The translations under genes were made by a program, and so were the position numbers. Of a stretch of DNA of 64,000 bases, positions 18,706 to 31,400 are shown piece after piece. Below the pieces are notes generated by a model. It saw only the letters and a program-made list of their open reading frames with translations. It made no database searches and was not told the DNA's origin. Numbering within the stretch: position 1 is the first letter of the stretch; each line of letters opens with the position of its first letter. Source of the DNA: Achromobacter pestifer (GTDB lineage Bacteria; Pseudomonadota; Gammaproteobacteria; Burkholderiales; Burkholderiaceae_B); contig NZ_CP053985.1 of NCBI RefSeq assembly GCF_013267355.1, forward strand, positions 248,001-312,000. The letters run 5' to 3'.

Positions 18706-18712
18706 AGGAGTT

Positions 18713-19366
18713 ATGAAACCCACCCCCGTCCTGCTGATCACTCACGACGACCTGCTCTGGCAGCAATGGCGCAACCTGGACACGCAGCGGTGGCTGCCTG
18801 CCCGAGGACGCTCGCTTGCCGACCTGACGCGCTGGCGCGAGCAGGGACGCACGCTGGCCGTGCTGGACTGCGATCTGCCTCGCCTGCCCTCCTGGCAGGA
18901 CCCTATCTGGGCAGCTACGCTGGCAGGGCTGGACGTCGTGGTGGCCAGCCCCAGTCCCAATGACGAACAAGGCACCCAGATCCTGGGGGCGGGCGCGCAC
19001 GGTTACTGCCACGCCTATGCCCCGCCCAAGGCCCTGTCGCAGGCGCTTGAGGTCGTGGCGACCGGCGGAATCTGGATGGGACGTTCGCTGGTGAGCCGCC
19101 TGCTCAAGCTGGTGGAAGAACGCAGCCAGCCCATCGCCGGCTGGAGCCGGAGCCTGACAGAACGTGAGGAAGTGGTGGCGCGACGCGCGGCGAGCGGCCA
19201 GGCGAACGCACAGATCGCCTCGGCCCTGGGCATTACCGAGCGCACGGTCAAGGCCCACCTCTCGGCCGTTTTCGAGAAGCTGAGCGTATCGGACCGCCTG
19301 CAGCTGGCCTTGCTCGTCCATGGCATTTCCGTTCCAGACGAAACACGCAGCAAAATCCCCTCCTGA
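18713..19366 (+). CDS. Orphan LuxR/FixJ-type response regulator
   Basis: 217 residues from the ATG at 18713, which has AAGGAG 4 nt upstream; it starts 7 nt after lapC. The N-terminal part looks like a phospho-receiver domain, with the acidic pair at 12-13 (HDD), probable phospho-Asp52 in LDCDLP, and Ser and Lys switch positions in VVASPSP and APPKALSQAL. The C-terminal LuxR helix-turn-helix is at about 145-205 (LTEREEVVARRAASGQANAQ, IASALGITERTVKAHLSAVF as the recognition region). No kinase gene is next to it. Being co-transcribed with the exporter and directly ahead of the three adhesin genes with shared promoter-like elements, it is the obvious candidate regulator of those promoters. Confidence 0.85.
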   Translation: MKPTPVLLITHDDLLWQQWRNLDTQRWLPARGRSLADLTRWREQGRTLAVLDCDLPRLPSWQDPIWAATLAGLDVVVASPSPNDEQGTQILGAGAHGYCHAYAPPKALSQALEVVATGGIWMGRSLVSRLLKLVEERSQPIAGWSRSLTEREEVVARRAASGQANAQIASALGITERTVKAHLSAVFEKLSVSDRLQLALLVHGISVPDETRSKIPS

Positions 19367-19383
19367 ACCTGTCCTCAAGGACA

Positions 19384-19413
19384 ATATCGGCCCAGCACGT
19401 AGCAGCCTAGTAT
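19384..19413 (+). promoter_or_regulatory. Conserved promoter-like element ahead of adhesin 1
   Basis: ATATCG (19384-19389), 18 bp, TAGTAT (19408-19413), ending 36 nt before the adhesin start. The same RTATCG-N18-TAGYAT arrangement is found at nearly the same distance ahead of adhesins 2 and 3. Just upstream is a small inverted repeat TGTCCT-ca-AGGACA (19370-19383). It could be a -35/-10 pair with 18-bp spacing or a regulator site. Confidence 0.5.
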
Positions 19414-19449
19414 CTGGTCATCTCGGATGATTCCTTTCATGGATCCAAA

Positions 19450-22400
19450 ATGGCCAACTCCTCCCCTGCTATCGTCACTGAAATCACTGGTCGCGCGTGG
19501 ATACGCAATAGCGACGGCTCCCTGACCGAACTGCACGAAGGCAGCAAGGTCCCCGCCGGCAGCGATGTAGTCACCGCCTCCGGAGCAACGGTCGCGCTGC
19601 AAGTCGAAAACGGCATGCCGCTGATGATCGGCGAGAACCGTGAAGTGGCGCTAAATGGGGACGCGGCTGGCCCCTTGGCCGATCCGTCCGAAGCTTCCGT
19701 CGCCCCGCCGACGGGCACCGACTCCGAACGCCTGCTGGCTGCCCTGCAGGCGGGTCGCGATCCGTTCGACGAACTGGATCCGACCGCTGCCGTTGTGGCA
19801 GGCGGCGGCGACAACGGCGGCAGCAGTTTCGTCCGCCTCGCCCGCATTCTTGAAGTCACCACGCCCCTGGACCTGGCCTATCCGAACCCGGCCCGCGGCA
19901 ACGACGTGCTGCCTCGCCTTTCGGGCGCAGGCGCCGGTTCGGACGAAGACACTGGCACTGGCGCCGTCAACACCCCGCCCCAGGCGCGCGACGATGCGGC
20001 CGGCGGCCTGCAAGACGCCCTGGTCCGCGGCAATATGCTCACGAACGACAGCGACCCCGATGGCGACCCGCTGGCGCTTGTGTCCGTCAACGGCCGTCCC
20101 ATGGGCAGCGGCGGCCTGACGGTGCCGGGCTCCAATGGCGGCGTATTCACGATCGCTCCCGACGGCTCCTATGTGTTCGACCCGCGTGGTGAATACAAGT
20201 CGCTGGGCGAAGGTCAAACGGCCACCAGCACGGTCTCGTACACGATTACCGATCCGTCGGGTGCCACCTCGACCGCCACGCTCACCGTGACGATCACCGG
20301 CACCAACGATCTGCCCGTGGCGCCCAACTATCAGCACACCACGCCGGAAGACCAGCCCGTCAGCGGCAAGGTCACCGGCACCGATCCCGATGGCGACACG
20401 CTGACCTACACGGTCGACAAGCAGCCCGAGCACGGCAAGCTGGAATTCAATCCGACCACCGGCGAGTACACCTACACGCCGAACGAAAACTACAACGGAC
20501 CCGATCAGTTCACGGTCATCGTCGATGACGGCCACGGCGGCAAGACCACTTCCGTCATCGAGATAGGCGTCACCCCCGTCAATGACGCACCGCTGGTTCC
20601 CAACTATGAGCATACGACGCCCGAGGAACAGCCCGTCAGCGGCAAGGTCGTCGGCACCGACGTCGATGGCGACAACCTGACCTACACGGTCGAAAAGCAG
20701 CCGGAGAATGGCACGCTGGTGTTCAACCCGACCACGGGTGAATATACCTACACGCCGAACGAGAATTACAACGGTCCTGACCAGTTCACGGTCATCGTCG
20801 ACGACGGCAAAGGCGGCAAAGCCACTTCGACCATCAATATTGGCGTCACGCCGGTCCTCGACGTACCCACGATTACGGTCTCCGACGCTGGCGACGTGAA
20901 CGAAGGTTCCTCGGCCACGTTCAACATCAGCCTGCAGAACACGGTCGACCTCGACAAGGACACCACGGTCACGCTCAAGCTGGACGGCCAGATCGAAACC
21001 GCCGACCACGGCGCGCCGACGGTCACCATCGGCGGCCAGACCGTCCAGGTCACCGCGAATGCCGACGGCACCTACAGCTTCACGCTTCCCGCCGGCACCA
21101 CGGGAGGCATCGTCGTCACGGTTCCGACCAACGATGACGCAGTCTTCGAAGGCCGTGAGCAAATGACGCTCACGGCCACCTTGACCGGAGAAACGTCTAG
21201 CGGCACGCTGCCGTCGGGCATCTCCGATTCGGGTAATGCCGTCATCGTCGACACCGAAAGCACGGATCCGGGCAACCCCAATCCGGGCGCCGACGTCCCG
21301 ACGCTGGACGTTTCCAACCCGGGCGATGTCAACGAAGGCTCCGATGCCACGTTCAACATCACGCTGGGCAAGGCCGTCGACGCCGAAACCACCATCACCT
21401 TCAAGCTGGGTGGCGAAATCGGGGCCGACGACATCGGCGCGCCCGTGGTCACCATCGGCGGCACCACGGTCAACCTGGTGAACAACGGCAACGGCACCTA
21501 CAGCTTCCAGGTTCCGGCTGGCACCACCGGCGGCATCGTGGTCACCGTTCCGACCACCGATGACGCCGTCTTCGAAGGCCGTGAAAGCCTCACCCTCGAA
21601 GCCACGCTGAGCGGCAAGAGCGCCAGCGGCATTGACCTGCCCGCAGGCATCACCGATACCGGCAACGCCGTCATCGTTGATGACCACGGCACGGGCGCCG
21701 ACGTGCCCAAGCTGGACGTGTCCAACCCGGGCGACGTCAACGAAGGCACCGACGCCACGTTCAACATCTCGCTGGACAAGGCCGTCGACGCTGAAACCAC
21801 GATCACCTTCAAGTTCGGCGGCGAGATCGAGGGCGACGACATCGGCGCACCGGTGGTCACCATCGGCGGCACGACCGTCACCCTGGTGAACAACGGCAAC
21901 GGCACCTACAGCTTCCAGGTGCCTGCCGGCACCACTGGCGGCATCGTCGTCACGGTTCCGACCAACGACGACGCCGTCTTCGAAGGCCGCGAAAGCCTCA
22001 CCCTCGAAGCCACGCTGAGCGGCAAGAGCGCCAGCGGCGTCGATCTGCCCTCCGGCATCACCGATACCGGCACCGCCGTCATCGTCGACACCGAAAGCAC
22101 GGATCCGGGCAACCCCAATCCGGGCGCCGACGTTCCGACGCTGGACGTATCCAATCCGGGCGACGTCAACGAAGGCACCGACGCCACGTTCAACATCACG
22201 CTGGACAAGGCCGTCGACGCGGAAACCACCATCACCTTCAAGTTCGGCGGTGACATCGAGGGCGACGACATCGGCGCACCGGTAGTCACCATCGGCGGCA
22301 CGACCGTCACCCTGGTGAACAACGGCAACGGCACCTACAGCTTCCAGGTTCCGGCTGGCACCACCGGCGGCATCGTCGTCACGGTTCCGACCAACGACGA

Positions 22401-25400
22401 CGCCGTCTTCGAAGGCCGCGAAAGCCTCACCCTCGAAGCCACGCTCAGCGGCAAGACCGCCAGCGGCGCGGACCTGCCCTCCGGTATCACCGATACCGGC
22501 ACCGCCGTCATCGTCGACACCGAAAGCACGGATCCGGGCAACCCCAATCCGGGCGCCGACGTCCCGACGCTGGACGTATCCAATCCAGGCGACGTCAACG
22601 AAGGCACCGACGCCACGTTCAACATCACGCTGGACAAGGCCGTCGACGCTGAAACCACGATCACCTTCAAGTTTGGCGGTGACATCGAGGGCGACGACAT
22701 CGGCGCACCGGTGGTCACCATCGGCGGCACGACCGTCACCCTGGTGAACAACGGCAACGGCACCTACAGCTTCCAGGTCCCGGCTGGCACCACCGGCGGC
22801 ATCGTGGTCACCGTTCCGACCAACGACGACGCCGTCTTCGAAGGCCGCGAAAGCCTCACCCTCGAAGCCACGCTGAGCGGCAAGAGCGCCAGCGGCATTG
22901 ACCTGCCCGCAGGCATCACCGATACCGGCACCGCCGTCATCGTTGACGACCACGGCACGGGCGCCGACGTGCCCAAGCTGGACGTGTCCAATCCGGGCGA
23001 CGTCAACGAAGGCACCGACGCCACGTTCAACATCACGCTGGACAAGGCCGTCGACGCTGAAACCACGATCACCTTCAAGTTCGGCGGTGACATCGAGGGC
23101 GACGACATCGGCGCACCGGTGGTCACCATCGGCGGCACCACCGTCACCCTGGTGAACAACGGCAACGGCACCTACAGCTTCCAGGTTCCGGCCGGCACCA
23201 CCGGCGGCATCGTCGTCACGGTTCCGACCAACGATGACGCCGTCTTCGAAGGCCGTGAAAGCCTCACCCTCGAAGCCACGCTGAGCGGCAAGAGCGCCAG
23301 CGGCATTGACCTGCCCGCAGGCATCACCGATACCGGCACCGCCGTCATCGTTGATGACCACGGCACGGGCGCCGACGTGCCCAAGCTGGACGTGTCCAAT
23401 CCGGGCGACGTCAACGAAGGCACCGACGCCACGTTCAACATCACGCTGGACAAGGCCGTCGACGCTGAAACCACGATCACCTTCAAGTTCGGCGGTGACA
23501 TCGAGGGCGACGACATCGGCGCACCGGTGGTCACCATCGGCGGCACGACCGTCACCCTGGTGAACAACGGCAACGGCACCTACAGCTTCCAGGTCCCGGC
23601 TGGCACCACCGGCGGCATCGTGGTCACCGTTCCGACCAACGACGACGCCGTCTTCGAAGGCCGTGAAAGCCTCACCCTCGAAGCCACGCTGAGCGGCAAG
23701 AGCGCCAGCGGCATTGACCTGCCCGCAGGCATCACCGATACCGGCACCGCCGTCATCGTTGACGACCACGGCACGGGCGCCGACGTGCCCAAGCTGGACG
23801 TGTCCAATCCGGGCGACGTCAACGAAGGCACCGACGCCACGTTCAACATCACGCTGGACAAGGCCGTCGACGCTGAAACCACGATCACCTTCAAGTTCGG
23901 CGGTGACATCGAGGGCGACGACATCGGCGCACCGGTGGTCACCATCGGCGGCACCACCGTCACCCTGGTGAACAATGGCAACGGCACCTACAGCTTCCAG
24001 GTTCCGGCCGGCACCACTGGCGGCATCGTCGTCACCGTTCCGACCAACGACGACGCCGTCTTCGAAGGCCGCGAAAGCCTCACCCTCGAAGCCACGCTGA
24101 GCGGCAAGAGCGCCAGCGGCATTGACCTGCCCGCAGGCATCACCGATACCGGCACCGCCGTCATCGTTGACGACCACGGCACGGGCGCCGACGTGCCCAA
24201 GCTGGACGTGTCCAATCCGGGCGACGTCAACGAAGGCACCGACGCCACGTTCAACATCACGCTGGACAAGGCCGTCGACGCTGAAACCACGATCACCTTC
24301 AAGTTCGGCGGTGACATCGAGGGCGACGACATCGGCGCACCGGTGGTCACCATCGGCGGCACCACCGTCACCCTGGTGAACAACGGCAACGGCACCTACA
24401 GCTTCCAGGTTCCGGCCGGCACCACTGGCGGCATCGTCGTCACCGTTCCGACCACCGATGACGCCGTCTTCGAAGGCCGCGAAAGCCTCACCCTCGAAGC
24501 CACGCTGAGCGGCAAGAGCGCCAGCGGCATTGACCTGCCCGCAGGCATCACCGACACCGGCACCGCCGTCATCGTTGACGACCACGGCACGGGCGCCGAC
24601 GTGCCCAAGCTGGACGTGTCCAACCCGGGCGACGTCAACGAAGGCACCGACGCCACGTTCAACATCACGCTGGACAAGGCCGTCGACGCTGAAACCATGA
24701 TCACCTTCAAGTTCGGTGGCGACATCGAGGGCGACGACATCGGCGCACCGGTGGTCACCATCGGCGGCACCACCGTCACCCTGGTGAACAACGGCAACGG
24801 CACCTACAGCTTCCAGGTTCCGGCCGGCACCACCGGCGGCATCGTCGTCACGGTTCCGACCAACGATGACGCCGTCTTCGAAGGCCGTGAAAGCCTCACC
24901 CTCGAAGCCACGCTGAGCGGCAAGAGCGCCAGCGGCATTGACCTGCCCGCAGGCATCACCGATACCGGCACCGCCGTCATCGTTGACGACCACGGCACGG
25001 GCGCCGACGTGCCCAAGCTGGACGTGTCCAACCCGGGCGACGTCAACGAAGGCACCGACGCCACGTTCAACATCACGCTGGACAAGGCCGTCGACGCGGA
25101 AACCACGATCACCTTCAAGTTCGGTGGCGACATCGAGGGCGACGACATCGGCGCGCCCGTGGTCACCATCGGCGGCACGACCGTCACTCTGGTGAACAAC
25201 GGCAACGGCACCTACAGCTTCCAGGTCCCGGCTGGCACCACCGGCGGCATCGTGGTCACCGTTCCGACCAACGATGACGCCATCTTCGAAGGCCGTGAAA
25301 ACCTCACCCTCGAAGCCACGCTCAGCGGCAAGAGCGCCAGCGGCATTGACCTGCCCGCAGGCATCACCGATACCGGCACTGCCGTCATCGTTGACGACCA

Positions 25401-28400
25401 CGGCACGGGCGCCGACGTCCCAACGCTGAATGTGGACGACGCCGGTACCGTCAATGAAGGCTCCGATGCCGTCTTTAATGTCAGCCTGGGCAAGGCGGTC
25501 GACGCCGACACCACGCTCACTTTCAAGCTCGGCGGTGAAATCGAGGCCAGCGACATTGGTACCGTCAAGGTCACCATCGGCGGCCAGACTGCCACGATTA
25601 CCAGCAACCCCGACGGTTCGTTCAGCGTCACCGTCCCGGCCGGTACCACCGGCGGCATCGTCGTCACCGTCCCGACCGCCGCGGATGGAGTATTCGAAGG
25701 CAGCGAGAAGTTGACCTTGACGGGCACGCTGACCGGTGCCTCCGCCAGCGGCATCGCCTTGCCTGGCGGCATCACCGATATCGGCAACGCCGCCATCGTC
25801 GACATCCTGGGCCCGGGCGGCGACGCTCCGACGTTGGACGTCTCCGATCCAGGCAACGTCAACGAGGGTTCCGACGCTGTCTTCAACGTCACGCTGGGCA
25901 AGCCAGTCAACGCCGAAACCACCATCACCTTCAAGTTGGGTGGTGACATCGAGTCCGATGACATCGGCGCGCCCGTGGTCACCATCGGTGGCAACCCGGT
26001 CACCCTGGTGAACAACGGCAACGGCACCTACAGCTTCCAGGTCCCGGCTGGCACCACCGGCGGCATCGTCGTCACGGTTCCGACCAACAACGACGCCGTC
26101 TTCGAAGGCAGCGAGAAGCTGACCCTCGAAGCCACCCTGACCGGCAAGACCGCCAGCGGTGTGGACCTGCCCGCAGGCATCACCGACACCGGCAACGCCG
26201 CCATCGTCGACACCCAAGGTCCGGGCGCCGATGTCCCGACCCTGGACGTCTCTGATCCGGGCAATGTCAACGAAGGTTCCGACGCCGTCTTCAACGTCAC
26301 GCTCGGCAAGGCCGTCGACGCGGAAACCACCATCACCTTCAAGTTGGGTGGTGACATCGAGTCCGATGACATCGGCGCGCCCGTGGTCACCATCGGTGGC
26401 ACCACGGTCACCCTGGTGAACAACGGCAACGGCACCTACAGCTTCCAGGTCCCGGCTGGCACCGCCGGCGGCATTGTCGTCACCGTTCCGACCAACAACG
26501 ACGCCGTCTTCGAAGGCAGCGAGAAGCTGACCCTCGAAGCCACGCTGACCGGCAAGACCGCCAGCGGTGTTGATCTGCCCGCAGGCATCACCGACACCGG
26601 CAACGCCGCCATCGTCGACACCCAAGGTCCGGGCGCGGATGTCCCGACCCTGGACGTCTCCGATCCGGGCAATGTCAACGAAGGTTCCGACGCCGTCTTC
26701 AACGTCACGCTCGGCAAGGCCGTCGACGCGGAAACCACCATCACCTTCAAGTTGGGTGGTGACATCGAGTCCGATGACATCGGCGCGCCCGTGGTCACCA
26801 TCGGTGGCACCACGGTCACCCTGGTGAACAACGGCAACGGCACCTACAGCTTCCAGGTCCCGGCTGGCACCGCCGGCGGCATCGTGGTCACGGTTCCGAC
26901 CAACAACGACGCCGTCTTCGAAGGCAGCGAGAAGCTGACCCTCGAAGCCACCCTGACCGGCAAGACCGCCAGCGGTGTGGACCTGCCCGCAGGCATCACC
27001 GACACTGGCAACGCCGCCATCGTCGACACCCAAGGTCCGGGCGCGGATGTCCCGACCCTGGACGTCTCTGATCCGGGCAATGTCAACGAAGGTTCCGACG
27101 CGGTCTTCAACGTCACGCTCGGCAAGGCCGTCGACGCGGAAACCACCATCACCTTCAAGTTGGGTGGTGACATCGAGTCCGATGACATCGGCGCGCCCGT
27201 GGTCACCATCGGTGGCAACCCGGTCACCCTGGTGAACAACGGCAACGGCACCTACAGCTTCCAGGTCCCGGCTGGCACCACCGGCGGCATCGTCGTCACG
27301 GTTCCGACCAACAACGACGCCGTCTTCGAAGGCAGCGAGAAGCTGACCCTCGAAGCCACCCTGACCGGCAAGACCGCCAGTGGCGTGGACCTGCCCGCAG
27401 GCATCACCGACACCGGCAACGCCGCCATCGTCGACACCCAAGGTCCGGGCGCCGATGTCCCGACGCTGGACGTCTCTGATCCGGGCAACGTCAACGAAGG
27501 TTCCGACGCGGTCTTCAACGTCACGCTGGGCAAGGCCGTTGACGCCAACACTACGCTGACCTTCAAGCTCGGCGGCGAGATCGAGGCCAACGACATCGGT
27601 ACCGTCAAGGTCACCATCGGCGGCCAACCGGTAACCGTCACGGCCAACGCCGATGGCACCTTCAGCGTCACCGTCCCGGCTGGCACCACTGGCGGCATCG
27701 TGGTCACGGTTCCGACCAACAACGACGCCGTCTTCGAAGGCAGCGAGAAGCTGACCCTCGAAGCCACCCTGACCGGCAAGACCGCCAGCGGTGTTGATCT
27801 GCCCGCAGGCATCACCGACACCGGCAACGCCGCCATCGTCGACACCCAAGGTCCGGGCGCCGATGTCCCGACGCTGGACGTCTCTGATCCGGGCAACGTC
27901 AACGAAGGTTCCGACGCGGTCTTCAACGTCACGCTGGGCAAGGCCGTTGACGCCAACACTACGCTGACCTTCAAGCTCGGCGGCGAGATCGAGGCCAACG
28001 ACATCGGTACCGTCAAGGTCACCATCGGCGGCCAACCGGTAACCGTCACGGCCAACGCCGATGGCACCTTCAGCGTCACCGTCCCGGCTGGCACCACTGG
28101 CGGCATCGTCGTCACGGTTCCGACCAACAATGACGCCGTCTTCGAAGGCAGCGAGAAGCTGACCCTCGAAGCCACCCTGACCGGCAAGACCGCCAGTGGC
28201 GTGGATCTGCCCGCAGGCATCACCGACACCGGCAACGCCGCCATCGTCGACACCCAAGGTCCGGGCGCCGATGTCCCGACCCTGGACGTCTCCGATCCGG
28301 GCAATGTCAACGAAGGTTCCGACGCCGTCTTCAATGTCACGCTGGGCAAGGCGGTTGACGCCAACACCACGCTGACCTTCAAGCTCGGCGGCGAGATCGA

Positions 28401-31400
28401 GGCCAACGACATCGGTACCGTCAAGGTCACCATCGGCGGCAATCCGGTCACCGTCACCGCCAACGCCGATGGCACCTTCAGCGTCACCGTTCCGGCTGGC
28501 ACCACTGGCGGCATTGTCGTCACGGTCCCGACCAACAACGACGCCGTCTTCGAAGGCAGCGAGAAGCTGACCCTCGAAGCCACGCTGACCGGCAAGACCG
28601 CCAGTGGCGTGGATCTGCCCGCAGGCATCACCGACACCGGCAACGCCGCCATCGTCGACACCCAAGGTCCGGGCGCCGATGTCCCGACCCTGGACGTCTC
28701 CGATCCGGGCAATGTCAACGAAGGTTCCGACGCCGTCTTCAATGTCACGCTGGGCAAGGCGGTTGACGCCAACACCACGCTGACCTTCAAGCTCGGCGGC
28801 GAGATCGAGGCCAACGACATCGGTACCGTCAAGGTCACCATCGGCGGCAATCCGGTCACCGTCACCGCCAACGCCGATGGCACCTTCAGCGTCACCGTTC
28901 CGGCTGGCACCACTGGCGGCATCGTCGTCACGGTCCCGACCAACAACGACGCCGTCTTCGAAGGCAGCGAGAAGCTGACCCTCGAAGCCACCCTGACCGG
29001 CAAGACCGCCAGCGGTGTTGATCTGCCCGCAGGCATCACCGACACCGGCAACGCCGCCATCGTCGACACCCAAGGTCCGGGCGCTGACGTCCCGACCCTG
29101 GACGTCTCCGATCCGGGCAATGTCAACGAAGGTTCCGACGCCGTCTTCAATGTCACGCTCGGCAAGGCGGTTGACGCCAACACCACGCTGACCTTCAAGC
29201 TCGGCGGCGAGATCGAGGCCAACGACATCGGTACCGTCAAGGTCACCATCGGCGGCAATCCGGTCACCGTCACCGCCAACGCCGATGGCACCTTCAGCGT
29301 CACCGTCCCGGCTGGCACCACTGGCGGCATTGTCGTCACGGTCCCGACCAACAACGACGCCGTCTTCGAAGGCAGCGAGAAGCTGACCCTCGAAGCCACG
29401 CTGACCGGCAAGACCGCCAGTGGCGTGGACCTGCCCGCAGGCATCACCGACACCGGCAACGCCGCCATCGTCGACACCCAAGGTCCGGGCGCCGATGTCC
29501 CGACCCTGGACGTCTCTGATCCGGGCAATGTCAACGAAGGTTCCGACGCCGTCTTCAATGTCACGCTGGGCAAGGCGGTTGACGCCAACACCACGCTGAC
29601 CTTCAAGCTCGGCGGCGAGATCGAAGCCAACGACATCGGTACCGTCAAGGTCACCATCGGCGGCCAACCGGTAACCGTCACGGCCAACGCCGACGGCACC
29701 TTCAGCGTCACCGTTCCGGCTGGCACCACTGGCGGCATTGTCGTCACGGTCCCGACCAACAACGACGCCGTCTTCGAAGGCAGCGAGAAGCTGACCCTGC
29801 AAGCCACGCTGACCGGCACCACCGCCAGCGGCACCGCGCTGCCCCCGGGCATCACCGACACCGGCAATGCCGCCATCGTCGACACCCAAGGTCCGGGCGC
29901 GGATGTCCCGACCCTGGACGTCTCTGATCCGGGCAATGTCAACGAAGGTTCCGACGCCGTCTTCAATGTCACGCTGGGCAAGGCGGTTGACGCCAACACC
30001 ACGCTGACCTTCAAGCTCGGCGGCGAGATCGAAGCCAACGACATCGGTACCGTCAAGGTCACCATCGGCGGCCAACCGGTAACCGTCACGGCCAACGCCG
30101 ACGGCACCTTCAGCGTCACCGTTCCGGCTGGCACCACTGGCGGCATTGTCGTCACGGTCCCGACCAACAACGACGCCGTCTTCGAAGGCAGCGAGAAGCT
30201 GACCCTCGAAGCCACGCTGACCGGCACCACCGCCAGCGGCACCGCGCTGCCCCCGGGCATCACCGACACCGGCAATGCCGCCATCGTCGACACCCAAGGT
30301 CCGGGCGCGGATGTCCCGACCCTGGACGTCTCTGATCCGGGCAATGTCAACGAAGGTTCCGACGCCGTCTTCAACGTCACGCTGGGCAAGGCGGTTGACG
30401 CCAACACCACGCTGACCTTCAAGCTCGGCGGCGAGATCGAGGCCAACGACATCGGTACCGTCAAGGTCACCATCGGTGGCAATCCTGTCACCGTCACCGC
30501 CAACGCCGACGGCACCTTCAGCGTCACCGTTCCGGCCGGCACCACTGGCGGCATCGTCGTCACCGTTCCGACCAACAACGACGCCGTCTTCGAAGGCAGC
30601 GAGAAGCTGACCCTCGAAGCCACGCTGACCGGCACCACCGCCAGCGGCACCGCGCTGCCCCCGGGCATCACCGACACCGGCAATGCCGCCATCGTCGACA
30701 CCCAAGGTCCGGGCGCCGATGTCCCGACCCTGGACGTCTCTGATCCGGGCAATGTCAACGAAGGTTCCGACGCCGTCTTCAATGTCACGCTGGGCAAGGC
30801 GGTTGACGCCAACACCACGCTGACCTTCAAGCTCGGCGGCGAGATCGAAGCCAACGACATCGGTACCGTCAAGGTCACCATCGGCGGCCAACCGGTAACC
30901 GTCACGGCCAACGCCGACGGCACCTTCAGCGTCACCGTTCCGGCTGGCACCACTGGCGGCATTGTCGTCACGGTCCCGACCAACAACGACGCCGTCTTCG
31001 AAGGCAGCGAGAAGCTGACCCTCGAAGCCACGCTGACCGGCACCACCGCCAGCGGCACCGCGCTGCCCCCGGGCATCACCGACACCGGCAATGCCGCCAT
31101 CGTCGACACCCAAGGTCCGGGCGCGGATGTCCCGACCCTGGACGTCTCTGATCCGGGCAATGTCAACGAAGGTTCCGACGCCGTCTTCAACGTCACGCTG
31201 GGCAAGGCGGTTGACGCCAACACCACGCTGACCTTCAAGCTCGGCGGCGAGATCGAGGCCAACGACATCGGTACCGTCAAGGTCACCATCGGTGGCAATC
31301 CTGTCACCGTCACCGCCAACGCCGACGGCACCTTCAGCGTCACCGTTCCGGCCGGCACCACTGGCGGCATCGTCGTCACCGTTCCGACCAACAACGACGC

